Assembly (NCBI RefSeq): GCF_003369795.1
Contig: NZ_CP026730.1
Span: 7,431,001-7,495,000, forward strand
DNA from: Streptomyces sp. CB09001
GTDB taxonomy: Bacteria; Actinomycetota; Actinomycetes; Streptomycetales; Streptomycetaceae
Direction of reading: 5' to 3'
DNA: 64,000 nucleotides
The position numbers were made by a program, and so were the translations under genes. The first letter of the stretch is position 1; each line of letters starts with the position of its first letter. Below are positions 1-8,635 of the stretch, piece after piece. Below the pieces are notes generated by a model. It searched no databases. It saw only the letters and a list, made by a program, of their open reading frames with translations, and was not told the origin of the DNA.

Positions 1-271
1 CGGTGACCGTGGCGCCCGACTGCGACCAGGCCGCGTTCCAGCCCTGGACGACTCGCTGCCCGGCGTCCGGCATCGTGAACCCGAGCGTCCATCCGTTGAC
101 GGGATCACCCAGGTTGGTGACCTTCACCCCGGCCTGGAAGCCGCCCTCCCACTGGCTGGTGATGGTGTACTCGGCCTTGCAGCCGGTGGCGGCCTGCGCC
201 TGGGGGCCGGCGAGCGCTGTCAGGCCGACGATCGATACGCCGGTCGCGAGCAGGGCCAAAAGGCGTTTCAA
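1..271 (-). CDS. Secreted carbohydrate-binding (CBM2-type) protein, C-terminus cut off
   Basis: Secreted protein expected to bind cellulose or chitin. The 90 visible residues start with a signal peptide (KR, then a hydrophobic stretch, ending near AQAA). They continue with CKAEYTITSQWEGGFQAGV, then GWTLGFTMP and VVQGWNAAWSQ, the start of a family 2 carbohydrate-binding module. The start is the TTG at 271 because a strong AGGAGG lies 7 nt before it and no ATG fits. The rest of the gene is outside the window, so it may be a full cellulase or a stand-alone binding protein. A CebR-type box lies 36 bp upstream. Confidence 0.85.
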   Translation of the reverse strand, partial: MKRLLALLATGVSIVGLTALAGPQAQAATGCKAEYTITSQWEGGFQAGVKVTNLGDPVNGWTLGFTMPDAGQRVVQGWNAAWSQSGATVT

Positions 272-306
272 AGCGTTCCTCCTCGTACGAAGCGGACACG
301 ATGCGA

Positions 307-320
307 TGGGAGCGCTCCCA
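307..320. promoter_or_regulatory. CebR-type operator upstream of the cellulose-binding gene
   Basis: Perfect 14-bp palindrome TGGGAGCGCTCCCA, identical to the known binding site of the Streptomyces cellobiose/cellotriose repressor CebR. It sits just upstream of the TTG start of the CBM2 gene, where it would block transcription until cello-oligosaccharides are present. Confidence 0.85.
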
Positions 321-420
321 AAGCCCATCGGCCCGAGACCGTACACCCGTACGCCGGTGCGCGACAGGTGCCGGAACGCCGAACTCCCCGCCCGTGAGGC
401 GCAGTCGGCCCCCGCTGCCG

Positions 421-885
421 TCAGGTGCCGGTGGCGGACACGTGGTGGGCCAGCTCCTCGGCCAGGCGCCGCATGACCGTGCGGTTGGCGCGCCGCATCG
501 TCACCCGTACGACGGGACCGAGCAGCCGGTCGGTGAGCGGGGCGCGTACCCAGGCGTAGGTGAACGAGACGCGGGCCCCGCCGGTTGGCAGCGCTTCGAC
601 GTCGTAGGTTCCGTGGGCCACGCGCCGGCCCGCGGCGCTGATGTTCCGTTCCACGATGCGTCGTGGCGCCTCGGCCTCGACGACCTCGATGTCGACGTCG
701 GTCGTCCTGCCGCCCAGCGTGGCGGTGACGGCGGCGCGCGAGCCGATGCCGCGGGCGGGGCCGCTGCAGCGCCAGTCGGAGAGGTAGTGATGCGTGAATC
801 GCTCGTGGTGCGCCATGACGTCGAGGAAGTCGTAGACCTGCTCGGGCGTCTGGGGCACGGCGATGGACACGGTGACAGGCTTCAT
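421..885 (-). CDS. SRPBCC (START/Bet v1-like) family protein
   Basis: 154-residue protein of the polyketide cyclase/SRPBCC fold. It opens with VSIAVPQTPEQVYDFL, typical of this family, and a START-like core follows (RAAVTATLGG, then SFTYAWVRAP). Such proteins hold a hydrophobic ligand in a deep cavity; the ligand here is unknown. It is divergent from a TetR regulator, and two 16-bp palindromes lie between the two starts, so the pair is probably co-regulated. The ATG overlaps the first palindrome, which suggests a very short leader. Confidence 0.8.
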   Translation of the reverse strand: MKPVTVSIAVPQTPEQVYDFLDVMAHHERFTHHYLSDWRCSGPARGIGSRAAVTATLGGRTTDVDIEVVEAEAPRRIVERNISAAGRRVAHGTYDVEALPTGGARVSFTYAWVRAPLTDRLLGPVVRVTMRRANRTVMRRLAEELAHHVSATGT

Positions 886-923
886 GTACCACACGGTACA
901 CACGAGATGTACCACTTGGTACA
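885..923. promoter_or_regulatory. Twin 16-bp palindromes between SRPBCC and TetR genes
   Basis: Two copies of TGTACC-N4-GGTACA, at 885-900 and 908-923, 23 bp centre to centre (about two helical turns). They fill the gap between the divergent SRPBCC and TetR starts. This is the expected layout for two cooperative TetR dimers repressing both genes. Confidence 0.8.
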
Positions 924-933
924 CTCGCTGTCC

Positions 934-1539
934 ATGACACGGGACGATCCGCAGCCGGCGTCGGGCACCGCCCGAGGGACGCCGGGAGACCGGCGCGCGC
1001 GGTTGGTGGAGGCCGCCGTCGACCACGTCGCGGCGCACGGCATCGCCGACCTCAGCCTGCGCCGGCTGGGTGCCGCGATCGGCGTCAGTCATCGCATGCT
1101 GATCCACTACTTCGGATCCAGGGAGCAGCTGCTCGTCGAGATCGTCCGGGCGTCGGAGCGACGCCAGCGCGCGTTGCTGGCACGGCTTCGCGCCGAGCCC
1201 GGTCGCTCGCCCGCCGACACCGCGCGGCAGCTGTGGCGGCGGTTGACGGATCCCGAAGTGGCCGGTCAGGAGCGGCTGTTCTTCGAGATCTGCGGGCAGG
1301 CGCTGCGCGGCCGCCCCGAGGCCGCCCCGATCCTCGAAGGGCTCGTGGGGGACTGGCTGGAGCCGCTCGTGCGTGCCGAGGTCGAGGCCGGTGCGTCGCC
1401 GGACGAGGCCCGCGACCGCGCCAGGCTGGGGCTCGCGACCGTCCGCGGCCTGCTGCTCGACCTGCTCGCCACGGGTGACCGTGCCGGAGTCGACTCGGCG
1501 ATGGAGGAGTTCCTCCGGCTCTACTACGGCCCCGGGTGA
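934..1539 (+). CDS. TetR family transcriptional regulator
   Basis: 201-residue TetR repressor. The N-terminal helix-turn-helix spans about residues 25-70 (LVEAAVDHVAAHGIADL, then LRRLGAAIGVSHRMLIHYF). The C-terminal ligand domain is all-helical. It lies divergent to the SRPBCC gene and 10 bp from the second TGTACC palindrome, so it most likely represses itself and the SRPBCC gene. Its ligand cannot be told from sequence. Confidence 0.85.
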   Translation: MTRDDPQPASGTARGTPGDRRARLVEAAVDHVAAHGIADLSLRRLGAAIGVSHRMLIHYFGSREQLLVEIVRASERRQRALLARLRAEPGRSPADTARQLWRRLTDPEVAGQERLFFEICGQALRGRPEAAPILEGLVGDWLEPLVRAEVEAGASPDEARDRARLGLATVRGLLLDLLATGDRAGVDSAMEEFLRLYYGPG

Positions 1540-1696
1540 CGGAGTTGCCGCGGCCGTGCGGTTGCTGACGGCCGTGTGCGCCGCCTCGGTGACCCCGTCC
1601 ATCGGCCCGCCTGCTGACCCGCGGAGAGAGGCTGCGGGCGCTCGTGCCCGCGCGGCCTGGATCTCCACACCGTCGAAAGCCCCTGCTCGGCGCGCT

Positions 1697-1718
1697 GGGC
1701 CGTCACGGCGGACGGCCC
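1697..1718. terminator. Hairpin between convergent tetR and enolase
   Basis: Perfect 8-bp GC stem GGGCCGTC/GACGGCCC with a 6-nt loop, between the convergent ends at 1539 and 1788. A second 6-bp hairpin lies at 1634-1651. There is no U-run, as is common for Streptomyces terminators. No gene is seen in 1540-1787. Confidence 0.5.
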
Positions 1719-1787
1719 ACCTGCCGGTGATGAGCAGCCCGGTCACCGCGCCTCCGGGGCGCCGCGGCGGCCCGCTCCGGTCGCGGC

Positions 1788-3092
1788 TCAGATCCGGCGC
1801 AGTGCGGAACTGCCCGCGAACCGTGCCGAGTCGCCCAGTTCCTCCTCGATCCGGATGAGCTGGTTGTACTTCGCCGTGCGGTCGGAGCGGGAGAGCGAGC
1901 CGGTCTTGATCTGACCGCAGCCGGTCGCCACCGCGAGATCCGCGATGGTGGTGTCCTCCGTCTCGCCGGAGCGGTGCGACATGACGACGGTCCAGCCCGC
2001 TTCGTGCGCCGTGGCCACGGTCGCCAGTGCCTCGGTCAGGGTTCCGATCTGATTGACCTTGACCAGGACCGAGTTGCCGACGCCGGTACGGATGCCCTCG
2101 CGCACGAGCGTCTCGTTGGTGCAGAACACGTCGTCGCCGGTGAGCTGGCAGCGGTCGCCGACGCGCCCGGTCAGCATGCGCCAGCCGTCCAGGTCGTCCT
2201 CCGCCATCGGGTCCTCGACGGAGACGACCGGGTAGGCGTCGATGAGCTCGGCCAGGTAGTCGGCGTGCTCGGCGGGGGTCCGACGCACTCCCTCGCCCGC
2301 GTAGTCGTACACGCCGTCGCGGAAGAACTCCGACGACGCCGGGTCCATGACCAGGCCGATGTCCGGGCCGGCGCGGTACCCGGTGCGCTCGATGGCGGTC
2401 ACCACGAAGTCGAGGGCCTCCTCGGCGGTGCGCAGTGCGGGCGCGAAGCCGCCCTCGTCGCCCACGCCGGTGGAGTGCCCGGCGGCCAGCAGATCGCGGC
2501 GCAGGGTGTGGAAGACCTCGCTGCCCATGCGGACGGCTTCGGCGAACGTGTCCGCGCCCACGGGCACGATCATGAACTCCTGGAAGTCCAGCGGATTGTC
2601 GGCGTGGGCACCGCCGTTGACGATGTTCATCATCGGCAGCGGCAGAAGGTGCGCGTCGGTGCCGCCCAGGTATCGGTAGAGGGGCTGGCGGCGGGACGCC
2701 GCGGCGGCCTTGGCGGCGGCGAGGGAGACGCCGAGGATCGCGTTGGCGCCGAGCCGGGACTTCGTGGCGGTGCCGTCGAGGGCGATCAGTGCGGCGTCGA
2801 GACCCGCCTGGTCCGCCGCGTCGCGGCCGTGGACGGACGCCGCGATCTCCCCGTTCACATGAGCCACCGCGCGGTCGACGCCCTTGCCGTGCCAGCGGGC
2901 GGAGTCTTCGTCGCGCAGCTCCACCGCCTCCCGGGCGCCGGTGGAGGCGCCGGACGGGACGGCCGCCCGCCCCAGGGACCCGTCTTCCAGGACGACGTCG
3001 ACCTCGACCGTGGGGTTGCCGCGGCTGTCGATGATCCGGCGGGCGGTGACGGTCTCGATCGCCGCGGCGCGTTCGACTGCTGTTGCGGACAT
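1788..3092 (-). CDS. eno: Enolase, probable second copy
   Basis: Phosphopyruvate hydratase: converts 2-phosphoglycerate to phosphoenolpyruvate in glycolysis. 434 residues, full family length. It keeps the hallmark segments: [11 protein letters not shown] and SGASTG near the N-terminus, [17 protein letters not shown] and GDDVF for Mg2+, and the [18 protein letters not shown] and [13 protein letters not shown] region with the catalytic lysine. The housekeeping enolase of Streptomyces sits in another context, so this is likely the accessory enolase. It is divergent from a MarR regulator with strong palindromes between, so it may be conditionally expressed, unusual for a glycolytic enzyme. Confidence 0.93.
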   Translation of the reverse strand: MSATAVERAAAIETVTARRIIDSRGNPTVEVDVVLEDGSLGRAAVPSGASTGAREAVELRDEDSARWHGKGVDRAVAHVNGEIAASVHGRDAADQAGLDAALIALDGTATKSRLGANAILGVSLAAAKAAAASRRQPLYRYLGGTDAHLLPLPMMNIVNGGAHADNPLDFQEFMIVPVGADTFAEAVRMGSEVFHTLRRDLLAAGHSTGVGDEGGFAPALRTAEEALDFVVTAIERTGYRAGPDIGLVMDPASSEFFRDGVYDYAGEGVRRTPAEHADYLAELIDAYPVVSVEDPMAEDDLDGWRMLTGRVGDRCQLTGDDVFCTNETLVREGIRTGVGNSVLVKVNQIGTLTEALATVATAHEAGWTVVMSHRSGETEDTTIADLAVATGCGQIKTGSLSRSDRTAKYNQLIRIEEELGDSARFAGSSALRRI

Positions 3093-3165
3093 GGGAGTTC
3101 CTTCCCGTTGTCGGTGCCGTGACCCGCTGCGGCAACGCTGGCGCGGAGCCCGGCAGGACCAGACT

Positions 3166-3284
3166 CTACAGCAATGCTGTTCAGTTTGGCTGAGCAGCAT
3201 TGCTGTAGAGCCTGGCCTGTGCAGATGCGCTGTGCGGATGTGCTGTGCGGACGGGCTGTGCAGGCCAGGTGAACAGCTTTGCTG
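3166..3284. promoter_or_regulatory. Triple palindromic operator region between enolase and MarR
   Basis: Contains CAGCAATGCTG (3169-3179), CAGCATTGCTG (3195-3205) and the near copy CAGCTTTGCTG (3274-3284). The first two are also the arms of a perfect 14-bp inverted repeat (3166-3179 with 3195-3208), so palindromes are nested. The first two lie towards the enolase start, the third 22 bp before the MarR start. Likely MarR binding sites. Confidence 0.75.
3211..3264. repeat. Four 13-14-bp direct repeats with core CTGTGC
   Basis: Imperfect tandem units at 3211-3224, 3225-3237, 3238-3250 and 3251-3264, each carrying CTGTGC followed by AG or GG. They sit between the MarR-type palindromes. The spacing is close to one helical turn plus 3 bp. 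They may be a second protein site or simple slippage. Confidence 0.5.
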
Positions 3285-3306
3285 GTCAGCGGGGGTAAAA
3301 TGCCCC

Positions 3307-3729
3307 ATGCCCTCCCCGGAAGCCGCCGCCGTCGCCGCCGAACTGCGCACCGCGATGAGCAAGCTCACCCGACGCGTCAAGCACGAGGACCGCATCCCGT
3401 TGGGCCAGGTCGCCGTGCTCGGCGCCCTCGACCGCGACGGCGCCATGACCACCAGTGAACTCGCCGCCGATCAGCGCGTACGTCCCCAGTCGATGGCGCG
3501 GGCAGTGGGCCTTCTACTGGAACAGAACCTGGTCACCCGACGGGCGCACCCCACGGACGGCCGCAAGGCGCTGGTCGAGCTGTCGGAGGCGGGCCGCACC
3601 GCGCTGGAGGCGGAGCGTGGCCGCAGGGTCGGCTGGCTCGCGCGGGCCATCGAGGAAGAACTCACGGACAGGGAGCGGGCGTTGCTGGCGGAGAGTGCCG
3701 CCCTGCTCGAACGGCTGGCCACGCGCTGA
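3307..3729 (+). CDS. MarR family transcriptional regulator
   Basis: 140-residue MarR protein with the winged helix-turn-helix ([20 protein letters not shown], then [19 protein letters not shown] with the DGR wing). Divergent from the accessory enolase, with a strong triple-palindrome region between. Probable repressor or ligand-responsive switch of both genes. The ligand is unknown; a sugar phosphate or electrophile is only a guess. Confidence 0.85.
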   Translation: MPSPEAAAVAAELRTAMSKLTRRVKHEDRIPLGQVAVLGALDRDGAMTTSELAADQRVRPQSMARAVGLLLEQNLVTRRAHPTDGRKALVELSEAGRTALEAERGRRVGWLARAIEEELTDRERALLAESAALLERLATR

Positions 3730-3864
3730 CGCCGTCTCGGTGGGCCGGGGCACCGCTCGGCCCAGGTCTCGTCGGCCGGCGTCGGTCCTCGGGGCCACCG
3801 ATGAGTCTTCCCGCCCGCCTCCGTCCTCCCTGGTGACCGAAGGCCGAGGCAGTGGAGGCAGCAA

Positions 3865-4230
3865 ATGAGCAGGACCACCCGCATCACTCACGTGGCGACG
3901 GTCGGGATCCGCGTCGCCGACCAGCGCAAGGCAACCGAGTTCTATGTGGGCGAGCTCGGCTTCGAAGTGCGCCGGGACGTACCGTTCGGCGGTGGACGCT
4001 GGATCGAGGTGGCCCCACCAGGGGCGACGACGACCGTGGCCCTCGTGCCCGAAGGGATCCCGGCCGGCATCCGGCTCGCCACCCGGGACGCCGACGCCGA
4101 CCACGCGGACCTGCGCGCACGCGGCGTCGACGTGGACGCGGAGGTCCTGCGGACGGGACCCGGAGTGCCGCACATGTTCGCCGTACGTGCCCCGGACGTC
4201 AATGACCTCATTGTCGTCGCAAGCTCCTGA
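3865..4230 (+). CDS. VOC (glyoxalase/bleomycin-resistance fold) protein
   Basis: 121-residue single VOC-fold protein: [19 protein letters not shown], then [11 protein letters not shown], ending with the beta strand [16 protein letters not shown]. Such small proteins act as metal-dependent lyases, isomerases or drug-binding proteins. Some metal ligands of true glyoxalase I are not evident, so the reaction is open. Followed 16 bp later by the DUF1905 gene in the same direction, probably an operon. Confidence 0.75.
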   Translation: MSRTTRITHVATVGIRVADQRKATEFYVGELGFEVRRDVPFGGGRWIEVAPPGATTTVALVPEGIPAGIRLATRDADADHADLRARGVDVDAEVLRTGPGVPHMFAVRAPDVNDLIVVASS

Positions 4231-4246
4231 ACGGGCGGTGTCGACG

Positions 4247-4516
4247 ATGGACAGGCAGTTCACCGCAACCTTGCTGAAGAGCCCGGCCAAGGGCGGCTGG
4301 ACCTACGTCGTCTGGCCCGAGTCGGTCGAGTACTTCGGCACCCGCGGCCTGGTGAAGGTCCGGGGCACGATCGACGGTCACCCCTTCCGGGGTTCCTTCA
4401 TGGCCCTGGGCGACGGCAGGCACAAACTGCCCGTGCGGGCGGACGTGCGCAAGGCGATCGGCAAGGAAGAAGGAGACACCGTGACCGTCCGCCTGGTGGA
4501 GCGGTCGGGCGCCTAG
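4247..4516 (+). CDS. DUF1905 family protein
   Basis: 89 residues matching DUF1905: [20 protein letters not shown], then [19 protein letters not shown] and [22 protein letters not shown]1905 is a small beta-barrel that often occurs alone or fused to YdeI-like domains; its function is unknown. An in-frame GTG at 4238 would add three residues. Both starts have weak ribosome-binding sites, so translation is likely coupled to the VOC gene. Confidence 0.75.
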   Translation: MDRQFTATLLKSPAKGGWTYVVWPESVEYFGTRGLVKVRGTIDGHPFRGSFMALGDGRHKLPVRADVRKAIGKEEGDTVTVRLVERSGA

Positions 4517-4558
4517 CGCGCCCGCGCCGGCCGCCTTAGGCACCGTGACCAATACCGC

Positions 4559-5782
4559 TCACCCCTGTTCGCGCAGTCCCCAGGGCGACCCGTACTCGGT
4601 GAGCAGGTCGAGGAACGGCCGGGCGGGCAGCGCCTCGGGACCGAGGACACCTGCGCCGGACCAGGCCCCGGTGGAGACCAGTTCGAGGGCGACGACCGGG
4701 TTGACGGCCGTCTGCCAGACGACGGCCTGTGACCCGTACTCGCGCATGGACCACTGATTGTCGACCACGTGGTACAGGTAGACCTCGCGGGCCTCGCCGT
4801 CCTTGGTGCCCCTGACCCAGGTGCCCGCGCAGGTCTTCCCGGTCATCCTCTCGCCCAGGGTCGCGGGGTCGGGAAGGCAGGCGGCGACCACGTCACGCGG
4901 GGAGACCCGCACCGGTCCGTCCTCGCCCGGCACGGTGACCCTGGCTGTCGAGTCCAGCCCCAGCTCGTGGAGGGTCTTGAGCCGGGCGATGAAATCGTCG
5001 CCGAGGCCGTACTTGAAGGTGACTCGCCGGGCGTCCAGCCAGCGGGGGATCAGCAGCACCTCCTCGTGCTCCACGTTCACGCACTCCACCGGCCCGATCC
5101 CGTCGGGAAAGTCGAACACCTCCGGTTCACTGAAGGGAGCGGTGGTGAACCAGCCACGATCCTTCTCATAGACCACCGGCGGGTTCAGACACTCCTCGAT
5201 CGTGGTCCAGATGCTGAAGGAGGGGGCGAACTCGTAGCCCTCCACGGTGAGGTCGGCACCGTCGCGGACGCCGATCTCCTCGATCTCGTCGAAGAGTTCG
5301 TCCGCGGCGTACCGGGCGAAGACGTCGGACAGACCTGGCTCCACCCCCATCCCCACCAGAGCCATGCGCCCCGACTCCGCCCAGCGCCCGGCCAGTTCGA
5401 ACTGCGCGTCGCCGAGCTTCACCCCGCACTCCTCGTACGGACGGGAGACGTGCGGAGCGGACAGCGACATGGCCATGTCCAGGTAGTGGACCCCGGCGGC
5501 GAGGGCCGCCCGGAACAGGGGCATCACGAACCGCGGATCGGTCGCGTTGAGCAGGAGGTCGCACCGGTGTTCCACGAGCGCCGTCCGCACCGCGGCCTCG
5601 TCGGAGGCGTCGAGGCGAAGGGCACTGAACCGCTCACCCCGTCCCGTCAGCGCGTCGACCGCCGCACGCGCGCGGGAGTGGTCGTAGTCGGCCACGACCA
5701 TGTGGGTCAGGAACTTCCGGCGGGCCACGATCCGGGTGACGGCCGTGCCGACACCGCCCGCGCCGACGAGGAGGACGCGCAT
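4559..5782 (-). CDS. Saccharopine dehydrogenase-like NAD(P) oxidoreductase
   Basis: 407 residues. The N-terminal Rossmann motif is VLLVGAGGVGTAV; VADYDHSRARAAV carries the acidic residue after the second strand. A saccharopine dehydrogenase C-terminal domain follows (VGMGVEPGLSDVFARYAADEL). Relatives work in lysine, spermidine or other amino-acid metabolism, but this branch is uncharacterised. It is divergent from a TetR regulator 107 bp away, whose likely target it is. Confidence 0.8.
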   Translation of the reverse strand: MRVLLVGAGGVGTAVTRIVARRKFLTHMVVADYDHSRARAAVDALTGRGERFSALRLDASDEAAVRTALVEHRCDLLLNATDPRFVMPLFRAALAAGVHYLDMAMSLSAPHVSRPYEECGVKLGDAQFELAGRWAESGRMALVGMGVEPGLSDVFARYAADELFDEIEEIGVRDGADLTVEGYEFAPSFSIWTTIEECLNPPVVYEKDRGWFTTAPFSEPEVFDFPDGIGPVECVNVEHEEVLLIPRWLDARRVTFKYGLGDDFIARLKTLHELGLDSTARVTVPGEDGPVRVSPRDVVAACLPDPATLGERMTGKTCAGTWVRGTKDGEAREVYLYHVVDNQWSMREYGSQAVVWQTAVNPVVALELVSTGAWSGAGVLGPEALPARPFLDLLTEYGSPWGLREQG

Positions 5783-5889
5783 GACAGAGACCTTTCGTGC
5801 GGGAGGCCGCTGCCTCCGGAGCGACCCCGATGCAACAGGACCCGCCGTTGTAAGGTCAACCGTGTTGGCATAAGGACGGGAGCGGGCGG

Positions 5890-6603
5890 ATGCCGAAGAA
5901 GGTGGTGCCCGAGGAGGCGCGACGCAGGCGCAGGCCGACGCGGCAGGGCGCGGTGCTCTCGGAGGGCCTGATCGTGCGGACCGCGCTGCGGATGCTGCGC
6001 GAGCACGGCACCGGCGGACTGACCGCCCGGCGTCTGGGCGCGGCACTGGGGGCGGACCCGAGCACCCTGTACCGCTACTTCGCCGGCATGGACGACCTGG
6101 CACGGGCCGTGGGCAACGAGCTGATGGGGCGGGCCCTGGACGGGTGGACGGCGCGGGGCGACTGGCGCGCGGACCTCCGCTCCCTCGGTCTCGCCCTGCA
6201 CTCCTCGTACCTCGCCCATCCCCAGGCGGCCGTGCTCACCGCCAGCCGGGTGAGCGGACGGCCGCGCGAGATCGCCGTGGACGAGGCGATCCTCGGTCTC
6301 CTGCGGGGCGCCGGGCTGACCGATCGGGCCACGGTCCGCTTTTACCACGCGTTCATCGACCTGGTCCTCGCCTTCGCGGCGCTCGACGCGGGTTCACTGG
6401 TTCTTCCGGAAGAAGCCCGCAGGGCCGACGAGGACATGTGGGGAACCACCTATGCCCGGCTGCCCGCCGCGACCCACCCGAACATCGCCGCGACCGCCGG
6501 CCGGCTCGCGGCCCGCATGCCGCACAGCGCCTACCCCGTGGTCCTGGACACCCTGCTGGACGGCATCGCCGCCGAACTGACCGGGACGGCACCGGAGATG
6601 TGA
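5890..6603 (+). CDS. TetR family transcriptional regulator
   Basis: 237 residues. It has a basic N-terminal arm (EEARRRRRPTRQG), a helix-turn-helix (ALRMLREHGTGGLTARRLGAALGADPSTLYRYF) and a large helical ligand domain. Divergent from the saccharopine dehydrogenase-like gene. The gap holds GTTG-N6-CAAC and further TTGG/CAAC elements around 5826-5870 that could be operator parts, but no single clean palindrome. Confidence 0.83.
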   Translation: MPKKVVPEEARRRRRPTRQGAVLSEGLIVRTALRMLREHGTGGLTARRLGAALGADPSTLYRYFAGMDDLARAVGNELMGRALDGWTARGDWRADLRSLGLALHSSYLAHPQAAVLTASRVSGRPREIAVDEAILGLLRGAGLTDRATVRFYHAFIDLVLAFAALDAGSLVLPEEARRADEDMWGTTYARLPAATHPNIAATAGRLAARMPHSAYPVVLDTLLDGIAAELTGTAPEM

Positions 6604-6737
6604 AGTCGCAGAGGTCCAGCGTGCTGCGCTCCGGGCGGCCTCGCAGTGACGATCCGTAGGTATGAATCGACACCGAGCGGCAACTCGAAGGTTACGCAGG
6701 GAGATACCCACTGATCCACGACAGTCCGGGAGAAAGC

Positions 6738-7010
6738 ATGGCGACCTACAGCAGAACAGGAACCCGAAAGGGCGGCAGGACCAGCGGACTGGCGATCGCC
6801 GGACTGGTCTGCGGCATCGTCGGGCTTTTCGTCCTGCCCATCGTCCTGGGCCCGCTCGCGATCGTCTTCGGTGCCGTGGCGCTGCGGCAGACCGGATCCA
6901 CCATGGCAAAGTGGGCACTCGGCCTCGGAGTGGTCGACGTCCTGCTCATGATCGTGATGTTCGCCGTGGCGGCGAACAACGGCGGCAGCTTCTCCTGGCA
7001 CATCGGCTGA
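6738..7010 (+). CDS. DUF4190 small membrane protein
   Basis: 90 residues. A short basic cytoplasmic N-terminus is followed by two membrane helices (LAIAGLVCGIVGLFVLPIVL and WALGLGVVDVLLMIVMFAVA). The G-L-x-x-G-x-x-x motif between them is typical of DUF4190 proteins of actinomycetes. Function unknown. A GGGAGA-type ribosome-binding site precedes the ATG. Confidence 0.75.
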   Translation: MATYSRTGTRKGGRTSGLAIAGLVCGIVGLFVLPIVLGPLAIVFGAVALRQTGSTMAKWALGLGVVDVLLMIVMFAVAANNGGSFSWHIG

Positions 7011-7318
7011 CACAGCTCGACCGGCCGTTCACCACGGTGCCCGCACAGCTTCCCGCAAGCGGTGCGGGCACCGTGCTGCGCGACGCGGCCGCGGCCTGGT
7101 GGCGAACCCGGCTCGGCTGCTCGTCACCGACGAGGACCGGAAGTCGCGTCCAGGGCAACGGCGTTTCATGCAACGGCCGCGTGGTTTCCGCCCGTTCGTG
7201 TGCTCCCGGCCGCTTTCGCCGACGCGGCGGTGGCAGCGGACCGATAGTGGACGAGCCGCCGGAGATGATGCCGGCGCACTCCGCCGCAAGCCGTCCATCC
7301 GAAAGTCCGAGGTGCACC
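7011..7318. other. 308-bp gap, no gene recognised
   Basis: Lies between two same-strand genes. Open frames here have no homology I recognise and no good ribosome-binding sites. The only useful element is the GAGG ribosome-binding site just before the EF-hand gene. Confidence 0.6.
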
Positions 7319-7846
7319 ATGACGCCCACCAGCGAGGCGACGGATCGCGTCCAGTTGGTCTTCTCCCTCTTCGACGCCGACGGGAACGGCTACCTGGAGC
7401 AGGCCGATTTCGACCTCATGGGCGACCGCGTCACGGCGGCCGTGCCGGCGGCCCGCGACGCGGTGAAGGAGCGGCTCACCGCGTCCTTCGGCGGCTACTG
7501 GGACACGCTCCGGACCGAGTTGGACGCCAACGGCGACGGGCGGATCAGTCCCGAGGAGTTCACCTCCGTCGTCCTGGACCCGCAGCGCTTCGACACCGCC
7601 GTGGACGAGTTCGCCGAGGCGCTGGCCGCGATGGGGGACCCGGAGGGCGACGGCCTCGTCGCACGTCCCGAGTTCGTCGCGCTGATGATCGCCATCGGTT
7701 TCGAACGGCGCAACATCGAGACGCTGTTCGACGCCTTCGAGCCGGACGACGGCGACCGGATCCGGGCGGCCACCTGGGCGGACGGCATCAGGGACTACTA
7801 CCGGCCCGAGAAGTCCGGCATCCCCGGTGACCACCTGACCACCTGA
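7319..7846 (+). CDS. EF-hand calcium-binding protein
   Basis: 175-residue cytoplasmic protein of the calerythrin/CalD type seen in actinomycetes. Loops: DADGNGYLEQAD (about 19-30), the canonical DANGDGRISPEE (about 70-81), and DPEGDGLVARPE (about 104-115). A fourth, EPDDGDRIRAAT, is degenerate. There is no signal peptide, so it probably buffers or senses intracellular Ca2+. The last residues and the stop codon lie inside an 8-bp tandem repeat, so the C-terminal tail may vary between strains. Confidence 0.85.
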   Translation: MTPTSEATDRVQLVFSLFDADGNGYLEQADFDLMGDRVTAAVPAARDAVKERLTASFGGYWDTLRTELDANGDGRISPEEFTSVVLDPQRFDTAVDEFAEALAAMGDPEGDGLVARPEFVALMIAIGFERRNIETLFDAFEPDDGDRIRAATWADGIRDYYRPEKSGIPGDHLTT

Positions 7847-7860
7847 CCACCTGACCGCCT
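7829..7860. repeat. 8-bp tandem repeat (GACCACCT) x4 across the stop codon
   Basis: Units at 7829-7836, 7837-7844, 7845-7852 and 7853-7860; the last has one change. The stop codon of the EF-hand gene lies at the junction of the second and third units. Gain or loss of a unit changes the frame of the tail. Confidence 0.7.
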
Positions 7861-7923
7861 GACTACCGGCCTCTCCGGCTGACCGGCGGCGGGCCGGACA
7901 GGAGCCGGAGCCGGTCCCCATGA

Positions 7924-8400
7924 TCACCCGCTGTCTGAAGGGCGATCAGTAGCACGCCAACGGGTCGAGTAACCCGCGTCGCGGACCAGGAGCGCGATCT
8001 GGACCCGGTTCTCGACCCCCAGCTTGGCGAACAGACTGCCGGTGTGCCCCTTGACCGTCGCGACGGTGATGCGCAGCCGCTCGGCGATCTCCGGGTTGCC
8101 CAGCCCGTCCGCGACGGCCCGGGCGGTCTCCCACTCCCGTTCCGTCAGCACGGACAGCCGTTCGCGCGCGCCCTCGCGGGTGCGGTCCCGGCTGTGTGAG
8201 GAGTCCGGGCCCGTGGCCGCGGCGATCACTCGCGCCGTTGCCGCCGGGGACAGCGCCGGATGGCCGTCCGCGACGGTCCGCACCGCGTCGAGGATGCGCG
8301 GTGGAGGGGTGTCCTTGAGGACGAAGCCGAGCGCCCCGGCACGCAGCGCCCCGAGCACGAGGTCGTCGGAGTCGAAGGTGGTCAGCATCAGCACCCGTGG
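7924..8400 (-). pseudogene. Truncated NarL/LuxR-type response regulator (5' end lost)
   Basis: The C-terminal half of a two-component response regulator. It covers the end of the receiver domain (PRVLMLTTFDSDDLVLGALR, then GFVLKDTPPPRILDAVRTVA) and a complete LuxR helix-turn-helix (LTEREWETARAVADGLGNPEIAERLR, in pieces). The receiver's first half, with the phosphorylated Asp, is missing. In frame upstream of about 8400 the reading turns into antisense of a hydrolase remnant. No partner histidine kinase is nearby. Probably dead. Confidence 0.8.
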
Positions 8401-8401
8401 C

Positions 8402-8634
8402 GGCGCGGGCCGGTGCTGCAGAACGAACGCGACCCGGGCACGCCGCTGGCCGGCGCCAGGGAACTGCGGCGCGCCTTCGGCGGGCGGGCCACGATGGTGA
8501 CCGCCGACCAGGGCGGCCACGGTGTCTATCCGTACGGTCGCAACACCTGCGCCAACGATGCGGCGACGAGGTTCCTCACCACCGGAGAACGCCCCGCGCG
8601 GGACCTCGCCTGCGCGGCGCGACCGAGCGAGTGA
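8402..8634 (+). pseudogene. 3' remnant of a tripeptidyl-aminopeptidase-like alpha/beta hydrolase
   Basis: The frame reads PVLQNERDPGTPLAGARELR, then TMVTADQGGHGVYPYGRNTC and RFLTTGERPARDLACA before the stop. This is the characteristic C-terminus (TAP-like domain, with the catalytic Asp and His regions) of secreted Streptomyces tripeptidyl aminopeptidases. The signal peptide, nucleophile and lid are missing and there is no start codon with a ribosome-binding site. Its truncated end abuts the truncated response regulator. Confidence 0.82.
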
Positions 8635-8635
8635 A

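Noticed and set aside
1540-1787. Gene between tetR and enolase
   Set aside because: Only shadow frames; the gap holds hairpins fitting convergent termination.
421-3135. Long minus-strand open frame over 2.7 kb
   Set aside because: It joins the SRPBCC gene to antisense and out-of-frame stretches; Arg/Pro/Gly-rich sequence is a typical GC-rich shadow of the enolase and TetR genes.
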